A stretch of 64,000 nt of DNA from CAZMNY01 sp964567745 (GCA_964567745.1 CAZMNY010000007.1:1-64000), one strand, 5' to 3'; positions 7,547 to 19,300 are shown, counted from the stretch's first letter. The notes: a model not told the origin generated them from the letters alone. A program made the numbers and translations.

Positions 7547-9952
7547 CTACGGTGAACTTGATGTTGCCTGCGAAACGCGGCTGATTGCGCTCGCAGCGCC
7601 GCGTTCGGGCGGATAGAAACGATTGGCGAGCAGTTGTTCAATACCTAGTATCAAAGCCACGAGAAACATCAACAGCGGATAGAACTCGCGACCAACGCGT
7701 TGGGCGCCTTGAACGCGCTCGATCTCGTCGCGACGTCGAGCGAATTGGTAGTTTCCTTCACCGAAGACGTTGTCGAGTTCGCTCGACTCCATTCGATTCA
7801 AATTGCTCGCCTCAGCGGGCCAGTTGACGGAAAACCCGCGGATCACCGTCCCCCCGCGCACGCCTTTCAAGCGATAAGCGCCGGGTAAGTCGGTAAACGG
7901 AGCGACGATTTGATCGCGTTGCGGCCGCACTTCAAATGGAAGGCCTTGCGGCAAGAACATTTGATATCGCTGAGGGTCCAGGGACGGGCTGTTGGGCAGA
8001 ACGGCCGTCTCGCCCGTCTCGTAATTCAACTTGACGTCGCCACTGGCCACCAAATATTGCAGTGTCGTATTGGCCAGCAAGAAAGGCGGCCAGTTGTCGA
8101 GACCGGAAGCCAACTCGTTCCAGGGATCGCGGCGCTGCGGGCCGGCCGATGGTTCCGACAACGGTGTGGTCATCATCACCATTCGACCGCGGCCGAGCGG
8201 TTTGTCGAGCAAGCATGGCTTGCCGTTCGTGAATGCGACAATCGTTTGCACGTTGGGCTGCAGTTTACCGAGGATCCAATGTTTGGCTACCGGAAATCGA
8301 TTCCAAGGCGTGCTTGTCGAAGTCGCTCGAAACAGTTTCGTAATCGGGTGGTTGAAGTTATCGACATTGACATAAAGCGCTCGTCCGCCAGCTCGCCATT
8401 GCGTTGAGAGCGGAGCGGCCAAGACGCGTTGCGCCGCCTTCGTGTTGAACGGTTCGCGGTCGCTCGCATTGCGACCCAAGAAGATTCCCAGCGACCCGCC
8501 TCGTTCAACGTAGTCGCCCAGTCGCGTCCACTGGCTGTCGTTCAACGGCTTGGGATCGAGCAGGCAAATCGCGGCATAGTCTTCAAAGCGTTCGGTGTCT
8601 AAATCGGATTGCCTGACCTCGCGGATTTCGTATCGATTCTTCCCCTGCTCGCGTTCGTCGTCCGGCGCCACGGATTGATTGAAGAAGACCGACCATGCGT
8701 TATCGGGCGCGACGATCATAACGGGCCAAGCCTCGTCGACTCGAAACGTAAAATGTCGAATGTCGTCGATCGCCAGGCCATCTTCGCCCAATAGACGAAC
8801 GGTGCCGTGACGCACTCCGCCTTTCGATTCTTCTAAACGAAAACGCAGCGTCGATGCCTCGCCCTCCTCCAGCGTTAGTTCCTGGCGACCTCGCTGCTGA
8901 GCTCGCGGGGTGCAAATCACTTCGTCTTCCACGATCGGAAGGGTTGGGTCGATCTGCTCAACTACAAGCTCCACTTGTCTTGTCGCCGGCAGGCCGATGC
9001 TGCGCACGTCGAGCTGCAATTCGAGCGGGCTGTTGCGAGCGACGACGTGCGAATTCATCCGGATCGCACCGAGCGCCAAGTTCTCCGGATTCTCCACGCC
9101 GACATCAACGACGTAGACGCCGACGCCCGGGTGCTTATCGAGATCGACTTCCGATTTCGCGGCTCGCCACGCCGACTCAGTCATATCGGTGAAGACGTAA
9201 ATCTCTTTTCGTTCCTGTGCTTTCGAATCGAGCAAACCGAGTCCGTCGGAGATGAGTTGTCCCAGCGGCTTTGGTGCAGGAGCCGATTCGAGCCGCTGCA
9301 CGGCTTTGGCGCCCGCCGCCAAGTCGACGGAGAACACGGGCGCCGTCATCTGAGAATCGAGCACTGCAAGTTGGCTGTCTTTCGGCAATTGCTCAATCAG
9401 CCACTGAGCCGTTTGCTGGGCCTGCTCGATGCGAGTCTGGTTTTGTCGACGGTACTGCATCCGCGGTGACGTGTCGAAAATCAATACGGCTGCAACCGGC
9501 GCTTCCTGGTCGCCAAGCATGGCTGGCGGTTGGCGCTGAACTGCCGAAACGACAAAGAAGACAAGTAGTAGAGCCAACACGACCGCTGCCGATGTCAGCA
9601 CGCTCGATATGAGTCGGCCTCGCTGTTGGCTCCACGCGATCCAGGCTGCCGGCACCGCGACCAGCAAGAGCAATCCAACGACTCCGGCGAACGTCCAACT
9701 GCCCGCGGTTTGAGACGCGGCGCTGGGCCGAGCCAACGCGAACGCCAAGATTGCGATCACGAGGCATCTCAAAAGCAACAACAACCACTGCCGCCATTGC
9801 AGGCGACGCTGGTTGGTCACTTTTCGCTGCTGCACGAATCGCAACGCTGGAAAGATCAATGGCTTGGGCGTCTTGCGCATGGACAAGTGGATCACGATCG
9901 GAATCGCAATCAACAACCCGCCTATCAGCAGCGATCCATTTACAAACGCCAT
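7547..9952 (-). CDS. BatA-domain membrane protein with degenerate VWA region
   Basis: The 801-residue protein opens with the aerotolerance-regulator (BatA) N-terminal domain: a membrane helix, IHLSMRKTPKPLIFPALRF, and a second helix ending in ALARP by residue 76. Two more helices follow at about 86-140. The next region resembles VWA, but its metal motif reads DTSPRM rather than DxSxS, so metal binding is doubtful. Long beta-rich extracytoplasmic domains and a C-terminal helix (FYPLLMFLVALILGIEQLL) complete it. It sits between the DUF58 gene (22 bp upstream) and the 761-residue VWA gene (7 bp downstream). It is probably a membrane partner of the MoxR ATPase. Confidence 0.85.
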   Translation of the reverse strand: MAFVNGSLLIGGLLIAIPIVIHLSMRKTPKPLIFPALRFVQQRKVTNQRRLQWRQWLLLLLRCLVIAILAFALARPSAASQTAGSWTFAGVVGLLLLVAVPAAWIAWSQQRGRLISSVLTSAAVVLALLLVFFVVSAVQRQPPAMLGDQEAPVAAVLIFDTSPRMQYRRQNQTRIEQAQQTAQWLIEQLPKDSQLAVLDSQMTAPVFSVDLAAGAKAVQRLESAPAPKPLGQLISDGLGLLDSKAQERKEIYVFTDMTESAWRAAKSEVDLDKHPGVGVYVVDVGVENPENLALGAIRMNSHVVARNSPLELQLDVRSIGLPATRQVELVVEQIDPTLPIVEDEVICTPRAQQRGRQELTLEEGEASTLRFRLEESKGGVRHGTVRLLGEDGLAIDDIRHFTFRVDEAWPVMIVAPDNAWSVFFNQSVAPDDEREQGKNRYEIREVRQSDLDTERFEDYAAICLLDPKPLNDSQWTRLGDYVERGGSLGIFLGRNASDREPFNTKAAQRVLAAPLSTQWRAGGRALYVNVDNFNHPITKLFRATSTSTPWNRFPVAKHWILGKLQPNVQTIVAFTNGKPCLLDKPLGRGRMVMMTTPLSEPSAGPQRRDPWNELASGLDNWPPFLLANTTLQYLVASGDVKLNYETGETAVLPNSPSLDPQRYQMFLPQGLPFEVRPQRDQIVAPFTDLPGAYRLKGVRGGTVIRGFSVNWPAEASNLNRMESSELDNVFGEGNYQFARRRDEIERVQGAQRVGREFYPLLMFLVALILGIEQLLANRFYPPERGAASAISRVSQATSSSP

Positions 9953-9974
9953 CGTTCTCTGATCATTCCTTCCA

Positions 9975-10868
9975 CTAGCAGCGGGCTCGGCGGCTCAAGA
10001 GATACTCCATCAGCGCCTTGTCGAATTGCATGCTCGTATCGAGCGGCACATATTCGACGCCGACTCGAAAGCACTCTTGTTGATAAGATTCGCGAAACGA
10101 CTCGATCTCCGCTTGATAGTCGTTGCGAAAGCTGCCCGCGTCGACTTCCAGTTTCTCGCCTGTCTCGGGATCTTCCAGTTCGACCATGCCGTCGAAAGGA
10201 AACGTGACTTCGGCTTCGTCGAGAACGTGAAAGAGAATCACGTCGTGACCGCCGTGTCTCAAGCGCCGCAAAGCCTGAAACACCGGCTCGGCGTCCGTCA
10301 ACAGGTCCGAGAAGATCATCACCAAGCTACGGTGCTTCAACATGGCGGCGAGCTGCAAAATGCTTGTGGCGATATCCGTTTCGCCATCAGGCTCCGCTTT
10401 CGCCAGATGAGACAACACGTTCGCCAGTTGAGCTCGCTTCGATTTTGGTGCCAGGCAATCTCGAATCTTCTCGTCAAACGTAACGAGCCCGACCGGGTCT
10501 TGCTGATGGACCATCAAGTAGCAAAGCGCGGCTGCCAGACAAACGGCGTAGTCAAACTTGGTCAGGTCCTGGCGATGGGTAAACCCCATCGAGCGACTGG
10601 TGTCCAACATCAGATAACCGGTGATGTTCGTTTCCGCTTCGAACTTCTTCACGTAGTACTTGTCGGTCTTGGCGTAGACCAACCAGTCAATATCTTTGGG
10701 GTCGTCGCCTTGGGCATAGCGGCGGTGCTCGCTGAATTCAACCGAGAAACCATGAAACGGGCTCGCGTGAAGTCCCTGCATGAATCCCTTCACAACGAAC
10801 TGGGCGCGCAAGTCGAGCCGCTTGATTTGGTTGATCACTTCCGGCTTGAGATATTTCTCGACGGCCAT
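9975..10868 (-). CDS. DUF58 domain protein
   Basis: This 297-residue soluble protein carries the DUF58 signature EHRRYAQGDDPKDIDWLVYA (about 48-66) followed by a VWA-like fold with D89-T-S-R-S93. DUF58 proteins are almost always encoded next to MoxR ATPases, as here (MoxR ends 84 bp upstream), and are thought to act as adaptors between the ATPase and membrane VWA proteins. The ATG at 10868 is followed directly by AVEKYLKPEVINQI, the normal family N-terminus. Confidence 0.92.
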   Translation of the reverse strand: MAVEKYLKPEVINQIKRLDLRAQFVVKGFMQGLHASPFHGFSVEFSEHRRYAQGDDPKDIDWLVYAKTDKYYVKKFEAETNITGYLMLDTSRSMGFTHRQDLTKFDYAVCLAAALCYLMVHQQDPVGLVTFDEKIRDCLAPKSKRAQLANVLSHLAKAEPDGETDIATSILQLAAMLKHRSLVMIFSDLLTDAEPVFQALRRLRHGGHDVILFHVLDEAEVTFPFDGMVELEDPETGEKLEVDAGSFRNDYQAEIESFRESYQQECFRVGVEYVPLDTSMQFDKALMEYLLSRRARC

Positions 10869-10952
10869 GCGAAGCTCGGTGTTGGCGTTGTGTTCCGTTT
10901 CTGTCGACCAGTCGGAAACGGAATCTGCAGCGGCGACTCAAGTGTCGGAAAG

Positions 10953-12017
<1,065 letters not shown>

Positions 12018-12321
12018 CGCGATTCCTTACGTTGTTGAGTTCCCGCACCAAGGAGAGCTTCAACCAAGGCGAACTCCACGATGGTGCAGAGCTCAAAACT
12101 CAAATGGAGCGACGGTTGGACGTCCGTTTCAGCGTCGATCGACGATGGGCGACCTCATTAGGCCAACGATTCTATAGTCCTGCCATCAAACCGACAACGC
12201 GACGCGTGGTTCGTTGCCGCATCGCCGTGCGAATCCTAAGATAGATAACATACGTTCCTCATTCGAATCCGTCTGGCGTGTCGGTGGATTCGCGTGCGGA
12301 TTCAATTGCGAGGTAAAAAGC
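12018..12321. promoter_or_regulatory. Divergent promoter region between the MoxR operon and the DUF4159 gene
   Basis: This 304-bp space separates two oppositely transcribed units and must carry both promoters. The AAGGA ribosome site of MoxR lies at its left end and a GCGAGGT site for the DUF4159 gene at 12308-12314. I do not see promoter boxes clear enough to place, nor an operator-like palindrome. Confidence 0.4.
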
Positions 12322-14658
12322 GTGATAACGAATCGAATCACGGGCGGCGCGTGCCTCCGACAGTTGGTTTCGATTGTGCTCGTTCTGTCGTTTACGACGA
12401 AGATCACGGCGGCCGACTTGTCGTCGACAGAAGTTCGCGCCTCGATTAAACGCGGCGTCGACTTCTTGATTAGCAAGCAACGAGTCGACGGCAGCTGGTC
12501 CGGACACCCCGGTCAGCCAGGCGGACTCACCGCCCTCTGCACGCTGGCGCTGCTCAACGCGGGCGAAGGTCCAGCGAGCCCCGCCGTCTCGAAGGCGCTC
12601 AAGTATCTTCGAGGCATCGAATCGGACGCCGTCTATGCCGTCGCCATGCAAACGATGGTATTTTGCGCCGCCGATCCGGCTCGTGATCGATTGCTGATTC
12701 GGCGCAACGCCCAATGGCTTGTCAACTCGCAAGAACTGACAGGCGTCGGCGGAGGCGGCTGGGGATACGGCAAGCGTGGCGGTCGAGTTGACAACTCCAA
12801 CAGCCAGTTCGCCATGCTCGCTCTGCACGAGGCGGAACGAATCGGAGTCGAGATCGATAAGCAGGTCTGGGAGCGCTGCTTAAAGTATTGGCAATCGACT
12901 CAACACGCCAACGGCTCGTGGAGCTACGTACCAGGCGAGGTCGATCAACCGACCGGCAGCATGACATGCGCTGGCGCCGCGTCGTTGATCATCGCCACCG
13001 GTAAGATTCATCGAGGTGCCGCTCGCGTTCAAGGTGACGACATTATTTGTTGCGGCGCGATATCCGAAGACGACCACTTGGCTCGCGCGCTCACGTGGCT
13101 CGGTAACAAATTCACCGTTGAACGCAATCCAGGCCGTCCCGAGTTCCTGCTTTACTATCTCTACGGGATCGAACGCGTCGGACGACTCAGCTCGAAACGT
13201 TACCTCGGTAAACACGACTGGTATCGCGAAGGCACCGCCCAGTTGTTGCGGCTGCAGAACAGTCTCTCTGGATTCTGGCGAGGCCGCGGCGTGATCGAAA
13301 GTAACCCGCTCGTCGCCACCTCGTTCGCCGTCCTCTTTCTCTCCAAAGGCCTCCGCCCAACGGTATTCGCCAAAGCGAAATACACCGGCGAAGAACTCGG
13401 CTCGCAAAGTTGGGATCATCATCCCGAAGGCCTACACCGGATGACGCAGCGACTCGAGAAACGATGGAAGCGCGACTTGACGTGGCAGACCGTCGACATT
13501 CGCTCCGCCTCAGTCAATCAGCTGTTGCAAGCGCCCATCATCATGTTCAGCGGTCGTGAGTCGTTGGTGCTGACCGATGAGCAAGTTCAAAACATGCGGA
13601 CCTACGTCGATCAAGGCGGATTCATTCTGGCCGAGGCGGCTTGTGAAGGGGCCGGATTCGACCGCGATTTTCGCAAGCTGATGGAGCGGATGTTTCCGGA
13701 GAGCCGACTCAGACTGCTCGGACCGGACCATCCGATTTGGTTTGCCGAACAACAGGTTGACCCTGACCACATTAAACACGTTTATGGAATCGACGCCTGC
13801 TGCCGCACGAGCGTCGTTTATGTTCCAAGCGATTTGAGCTGCCTCTGGCAACTGGCCCGCGACGATCGTCCGACCGATTATTCGCCAGCGGCCAAAGCCA
13901 AAATTGAGAACGCATTGCGACTCGGCACCAACATCGCCGCCTATGCGACAAACCGTGAACTCAAGGACAAACTCGACCGACCCCATGTTACGTTGAGCCG
14001 CAAGGCCGAAGAGCTGCGGCGCGGAACGCTCTACGTTCCCAAGATTAATCATGCCGGAGGCGCTGACGACGCTCCTAACGCACTCGGCAATTTGCTGCAG
14101 GTCTTGCGCAAGGAAGTGCAGTTGCGAGTTGAACAAGAATCCGAATTGGCTTCCGTGGCCGACTCGGCGCTTCTCGACCACCCGATCAGCTTCATGCACG
14201 GCCGCCGCAGTTTTCGGTTCTCGCCGAGGCAAAGACGATCGCTCAAAAAGTATCTCGAGTCGGGCGGCTTGCTGTTCGCGGATTCGATCTGCGCGAGCGA
14301 CGAGTTTTCGAGCTCCTTCCGAAGTGAAATATCCGCGATCTTTCCCGAGGCGACGTTAACGCGAATTCCGGTCGGGCATCCGATGTTCACAAGCAAGTTT
14401 AAAGGGTTCAATCTTGCCAGTGTGACTTTGCGAGATCCGCGATCGCGGAAAACCGAAGGACCGCTTACGGCTCAGTTGACGAAGACCACTCCGCTCTTGG
14501 AAGGACTTGAGATCGATGGTCGTCTCGCCGTGATATTCTCACCGTACGATTTGAGTTGCGCGCTCGAGAATACAGCGTCGTTGCAGTGTAAGAGTTACGC
14601 GCGAGGCGACGCCGCCAAGATCGGCGTGAACGTGATTCTCTTCGCGCTGCAACAGTAG
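12322..14658 (+). CDS. Exported prenyltransferase/squalene-cyclase-fold and DUF4159 protein
   Basis: The 778-residue protein, read from GTG 12322, has a signal peptide (LRQLVSIVLVLSFTTKITAA). The first half has alpha/alpha-toroid repeats typical of terpenoid-cyclase-like folds (SIKRGVDFLISKQRVDGSW, GGGGWGYGKRGGRVDNSNSQ, YWQSTQHANGSWSYV). The second half has two DUF4159-like, amidotransferase-type segments (about residues 375-510 and 590-778). The cyclase DxDD catalytic motif is not apparent, so it is probably a binding scaffold. The GTG is preferred because a GCGAGGT site lies about 8 bp upstream and the signal peptide follows; an ATG at 12214 would bury it. DUF4159 proteins commonly neighbour MoxR/DUF58 genes, so it likely works with the divergent operon. 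Confidence 0.8.
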   Translation: MITNRITGGACLRQLVSIVLVLSFTTKITAADLSSTEVRASIKRGVDFLISKQRVDGSWSGHPGQPGGLTALCTLALLNAGEGPASPAVSKALKYLRGIESDAVYAVAMQTMVFCAADPARDRLLIRRNAQWLVNSQELTGVGGGGWGYGKRGGRVDNSNSQFAMLALHEAERIGVEIDKQVWERCLKYWQSTQHANGSWSYVPGEVDQPTGSMTCAGAASLIIATGKIHRGAARVQGDDIICCGAISEDDHLARALTWLGNKFTVERNPGRPEFLLYYLYGIERVGRLSSKRYLGKHDWYREGTAQLLRLQNSLSGFWRGRGVIESNPLVATSFAVLFLSKGLRPTVFAKAKYTGEELGSQSWDHHPEGLHRMTQRLEKRWKRDLTWQTVDIRSASVNQLLQAPIIMFSGRESLVLTDEQVQNMRTYVDQGGFILAEAACEGAGFDRDFRKLMERMFPESRLRLLGPDHPIWFAEQQVDPDHIKHVYGIDACCRTSVVYVPSDLSCLWQLARDDRPTDYSPAAKAKIENALRLGTNIAAYATNRELKDKLDRPHVTLSRKAEELRRGTLYVPKINHAGGADDAPNALGNLLQVLRKEVQLRVEQESELASVADSALLDHPISFMHGRRSFRFSPRQRRSLKKYLESGGLLFADSICASDEFSSSFRSEISAIFPEATLTRIPVGHPMFTSKFKGFNLASVTLRDPRSRKTEGPLTAQLTKTTPLLEGLEIDGRLAVIFSPYDLSCALENTASLQCKSYARGDAAKIGVNVILFALQQ

Positions 14659-14671
14659 AATCGAATTCGCC

Positions 14672-15979
14672 ATGCCTAACTCACTTTCGCCTCGCGACCG
14701 AACGACTCTCGTTGTTTGGTTTATTGCCGCGCTGGTAGTTCGAGGCGTCGTGATCTGGACTATGGCTGGAAACCTTGAGGCCGACACAGACGGCTATCGG
14801 CTGCTGGCGGAGAATCTGCGTAACGAAGGCGTCTATGGTCTCGTCGCGGGCGAGCCACAGCCGACTGCCTTTCGACCTCCGCTGTACCCATTGCTGCTGA
14901 CACTCACCGTCAACGCGGGCCGCGTCAGCCTCGCACTCGTCGCTGTTCTCCATGTCGCGCTCGGCACCTTGACGGTCGCGGCGGTTTGGAGTGTGGCTCG
15001 CCGAGTCGGATTGAAGTGGGGCGCGCACGCCGCGGCGCTCGCCGTCGCCGTCGATCCGATCCTGCTAATGCAGTCGACCCAAGTGATGACCGAGACGCTC
15101 GCCGCGTTCTTTGTGGCGGCCGTCGTCTGGGCGTTAGTCGAAGCGTTTGATCGCAACTTGACTATCGGCTGGCTCGGCAGCGGTTTGTTGCTCGGAGCCG
15201 CCTCGCTGTGCCGTCCGACTTTTCTCGTCAGCGCCGCTTTCATCGTCGCCGCCGTCTCCGTCAGCGTCTGGCGTAACAGTCGCCCGTCGCGTCCAGACGA
15301 TCGCCAGCCGCGTCAACCTCGTACTAAGGCAACGATCTTCGCGCCGGTGCTGCTCCTCTTGGTCGGATTCGCACCGTTGCCAATCGCCTGGACTTGGCGC
15401 AATTATCAGACTTTGGGTCATCCCATTTTTGCCACGACGCATGGAGGCTATACGTTGCTGCTTGGGAACAATCCCGAGTTTTACGATCATCTTCGTTCAG
15501 GCAAGAGCGTCGCTTGGCGTTCCAACTCGCTCGATGCCCGAGTTCGACGGCTTCAACGTAAAAACGGTTGGAGCGAACTGGAATATGATCGCTGGGCTGG
15601 TCACGAAGCGAAACAGAACATTCGCAACGACATCGGGGGATTCGCGCGCGCCAGCCTGCATCGAGTGCTTCGGTTGTGGGGCGTTTTGCCACGGCAAACC
15701 ATGGCGGAAGAAAGTACGAAACGTCGGCTTAGTCGCTACGCCGTCGCCATTTGGTACAGCTTGCTTTTCTCGGTCGCACTAATCGGCCTGCTGCTGCGTC
15801 GCCTCCAACTGCCGCGATCCGCATCGATCGGCGTCATTGCATTCATTGCTAGCTTTACCTTGCTTCACCTCGTCTATTGGTGCGACATGCGAATGCGCGG
15901 ACCGCTTACGCCAGTGATCGCTTTAGTCGCAGGCGCCGCATTGCCTCGAAAAGACGCGAGCGACACACCAACTACCTAG
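14672..15979 (+). CDS. GT39/ArnT-like membrane glycosyltransferase
   Basis: The 435-residue protein has about 10 membrane segments. The first periplasmic loop reads ADTDGYRLLAENLRNEGVYG and then PTAFRPPLYPLLL, which is the typical acidic-motif loop of lipid-phosphate-sugar-dependent GT-C enzymes. Members move a sugar from a polyprenyl carrier to protein or lipid on the outer face of the inner membrane. It begins 13 bp after the DUF4159 gene, so the two are probably co-transcribed. The TAG stop is part of the CTAG where a 108-bp element has inserted, so all downstream DNA belongs to the element. Confidence 0.85.
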   Translation: MPNSLSPRDRTTLVVWFIAALVVRGVVIWTMAGNLEADTDGYRLLAENLRNEGVYGLVAGEPQPTAFRPPLYPLLLTLTVNAGRVSLALVAVLHVALGTLTVAAVWSVARRVGLKWGAHAAALAVAVDPILLMQSTQVMTETLAAFFVAAVVWALVEAFDRNLTIGWLGSGLLLGAASLCRPTFLVSAAFIVAAVSVSVWRNSRPSRPDDRQPRQPRTKATIFAPVLLLLVGFAPLPIAWTWRNYQTLGHPIFATTHGGYTLLLGNNPEFYDHLRSGKSVAWRSNSLDARVRRLQRKNGWSELEYDRWAGHEAKQNIRNDIGGFARASLHRVLRLWGVLPRQTMAEESTKRRLSRYAVAIWYSLLFSVALIGLLLRRLQLPRSASIGVIAFIASFTLLHLVYWCDMRMRGPLTPVIALVAGAALPRKDASDTPTT

Positions 15980-16083
15980 TGCAGCGTCAACACTAAGAAT
16001 TAGGATCCCAGTGTTTGTATCGTACGCCGCCAAGTCAAGTTACGCCGAAGCCAACCCCCATTTTAGAGTTGACGCGGCACTAG
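15976..16083 (-). mobile_element. 108-bp MITE-like element, subtype B, copy 1
   Basis: The element begins CTAGTGCAGCGTCAAC and ends GTTGACGCGGCACTAG. Its left CTAG contains the stop codon of the glycosyltransferase, and its right CTAG is shared with a subtype A element. It matches the copy at 45483-45590 apart from two single-base indels. Its reverse complement aligns with subtype A at the right end (about 22 of 32 positions), so A and B are branches of one family and lie here in inverted orientation. Confidence 0.85.
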
Positions 16084-16187
16084 TGCTGCGTTACGCCTTA
16101 GTTTTGGGGTGGCGCACCCGATTCGCCGTGGCGGGCGTTGACCAAACGAATTGTCGATCCCAATTCCAAGCTGTAACGCAGCACTGG
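16080..16187 (+). mobile_element. 108-bp MITE-like element, subtype A, copy 2
   Basis: It abuts the subtype B element and shares its CTAG, then ends in GTAACGCAGCACTGG, so the right CTAG is mutated to CTGG. Otherwise it is nearly identical to the copy at 5041-5148. The adjacent inverted A and B copies could fold into a long hairpin after the glycosyltransferase gene, where it may act as a terminator. Confidence 0.85.
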
Positions 16188-16392
16188 ACTTACTCGCAAT
16201 CTAAATCCTAATCTTAATCCCGTCCGAGCAAGCAGATTCCGAGCCCTAGGCAGATCAAGATCAAGAGTATGAGTCGGGTTACGCATCGACCCGCTTGTGC
16301 TAGCGTGGCGCAGGCGTCTTTCTTGACTCCCGAGCGAACCAGCGGCACGCGAGTCTGCGTAAGAATAAGCGTCAGACTAAGGTTGCGATGTA

Positions 16393-19300
16393 ATGGGCCG
16401 CTTCCTATACTTCGCCGCCCAACTTTGTTGGAGCTGCGCGCGGGGTCCGTTTCTCAGGAAGGGAAACGACCGTTCGCGTGAGAAATGCTTAGTCGGTAAG
16501 GAAGCCAAGCTGAACGCGACACGGCTACGATCGAATCGTCATATCGCCAGGATAATCGTCCTGGGGATCGCCGTGTCGCTGTCTATCGGCCTACTCGGCC
16601 CCAAAACTTCAGTCGCACAATTGACTGGATTCAGAATGCCTTCCGGCGACACTCGAGAGTCGATCGAGATTCGGGGTGCGGAAGGCGAGCATTGGCGGCA
16701 GGGCGCCTACGATGTTTGGTTGCTGCGAGAGTGTGTCATTCGGCAAGGTGCCTTTACCGCTCGAGCTGGCGAAGCGGTCCTGTGGATCGATCGCACGACG
16801 CCCTACAACGGCGAAATGTCTCGCGTCCTGGTCTACCTCGAACCGGGTGACGGCGAGCGAGTTGAGGTGGAGAACGCCGGTGAGAACGGGCGAGGTTCGA
16901 GTCGGATGATCGATCAAACTTGGTTTGGTCGACTTCACACTGTGGGTGAAGTTCGCATGCAAGTGCCGAAGACGCGTCGAGGCGAGAAGCAGCGGCGTCC
17001 GGTTTATGAGCGTGGCATGCGAGCCGGTCCGTTCCGCGACTTGGTCGAGCCAGCTCAGTTTCAGGAGGAGGTTGTCGGCGAGGCCGAGAACAAGATTCAA
17101 CTTGGCGGTCGAGCGATTTCGGTTCGCGGCCGCGGCAACAACCGACCCAACTTTATCTTTCGCAACAACGCCGAGACCAACGAGTCGGCGCTGCTGATCC
17201 CTGGCGGCGTCAACCTCGTGTTGGACGATGTCTATGCCGACAATGTCGGCGACCTCGGCGCGGTCGCGTTGGGCAAGATCGATATTGAAGCGGACAGCGT
17301 CGTGATTTGGTCGGTCAACCTCAAAGAGAGTGGGCTGTTTGGTGGGCAGGACAATCCGATCGATCGCGAGATCCCCTTGGAGCTTTACCTGGAAGGGAAC
17401 ATCGTCTTCCGCCAGGGCGACACGGTGATTTACGCCAACCGAATGTACTACAACGTGAACCAATCGTATGGCGTTGTGCTGGATGCGGAAATGTTGACTC
17501 CGATTCCGGAATACGAAGGGCTGATGCGGCTGAAGGCGGATGTGTTGCACCAGGTTGATCGTCAGAATTTTGTCGCGACCAACGCGGCGGTAACATCCAG
17601 CCGGATGGGAGTCCCGAGTTATTGGGTGCAGTCGAGCACGCTTGAGTTGAACGACCAGCGGACGCCGTCGATCGATCCATTCACGGGCCAACCGGAGCTC
17701 GACGAGCTTGGCAATCCGGTCGTCGAGCACGATTTTCTCGCGACCAGCACGAACAACTTTGTTTATGTCGGTGGCGCGCCGATCATGTATTGGCCGACTC
17801 TGGCGACCGATTTGAAGCGGCCGACGTACTACGTCGAAAACATCAAGGTCAAGAACGACAACATCTTTGGAACGCAAGTCTATTTGGATTTGGATGTCTA
17901 CCAATTGTTAGGCATCCGCAAGCCGCCCCCCGGCACCAAATGGACGTTCACGCCCGCCTATTTGAGCGACCGAGGACCCGCAGCCGGAACCAACTACGAA
18001 TATCAAGGGTTCAACTTGCTGGGTCACCCGGGGCCGTACAAAGGGATGGCGGACCTGTGGGGTATCTCCGACACGGGCCTCGACAGCCTCGGTGCCGATC
18101 GATTGGCCGTCCCGTTCGAAGACAAGAACCGTGGTCGAGCGCTCTGGCAACACCGGCATGACCTGGCCAACAACGTTCAGTTCACCGCGGAAGTTGGTTT
18201 TATTTCGGACCGGAACTTTCTCGAGCAATATCTCGAGAACGAGTGGGACCAACATAAGGATCAGACGACTGGCGTTGAACTGAAGAAGTATTGGGACTCG
18301 AGTACTCTGAGCGTGACCAGTGATGTTCGTCTGAACGACTTCTTCACGCAAACCGAATGGCTGCCGCGACTGGATCATTATGTGATCGGTCATTCCGTTT
18401 TCGACCGCCTGACATGGCACGCCCACACTCACGTTGGCTACGCAAAATTGCGCAACGCCATCTTGCCGCCGGTTGGAAGCGAACCGACCCATTCCTCTCT
18501 GCCGTGGGAGCTTGACGCAGGAAGCCGATTTAGCGATCGCGAAGGAGTTCGAGCCGCCACTCGCCAGGAATTGGATCTTCCATTCGAGCTTGGACCAGTC
18601 AAGGTGACGCCGTACGTTTTGGGCGAGGTTGCATATTGGAAGCAAGACATCACCGGAACCGATGTCTCGCGGCTCTACGGTCAAGCGGGCGTCCGCACCG
18701 CCATGCCGATCTGGCGAGCAGACCAATCGGTGCGAAGTCCGTTTTGGAACCTCAACGGTCTCGCCCACAAGGTCTCACTCGAGTCGGAATTCCTCTACGC
18801 GGATGCGAACGAGGATATCTCGCGATTTGCACTCTATGATCCGCTGGACGACGACGCTCAAGAGCACTTCATTCGTCGATTCATTACAAGCGACTATGCG
18901 GGCGTCTTGCCGCCGAAGTATGACCATCGGTTCTTCGCTCTGCGAAGCGGCCTGCAGGGTTGGGTTGCCTCGCCGTCGACGGAGATTGCTGACGACTTGA
19001 CTTTGATGCGAGTCGCCGCGAGACAGCGCTGGCAGACAAAGCGCGGCCTGCCCGGTCAGCAACGCCTGGTCGACTGGATCACGCTCGACATGGAAGCCTC
19101 GCTTTTCCCAAAAAGCAGCCGCGACAATATGGGCGAAGACATCGGAATGATCGACTACGATTTTCGCTGGCACCTGGGTGACCGAGTGTCATTGCTTTCG
19201 GATGGATTCGTCGACGTGTTCGATCAAGGATTACGCACGTTTACGTTTGGCGGAATGTACAGTCGCCCCGAACGAGGAAGCTTGTACGTCGGTTTCCGAA

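Noticed and set aside
16011..16211. 66-residue frame spanning the 108-bp elements
   Set aside because: It covers the two inverted elements and is translated repeat, with no ribosome site.
16609..17904. 431-residue minus-strand frame inside lptD
   Set aside because: It is the antisense of the OstA region and has no start signal or known domain.
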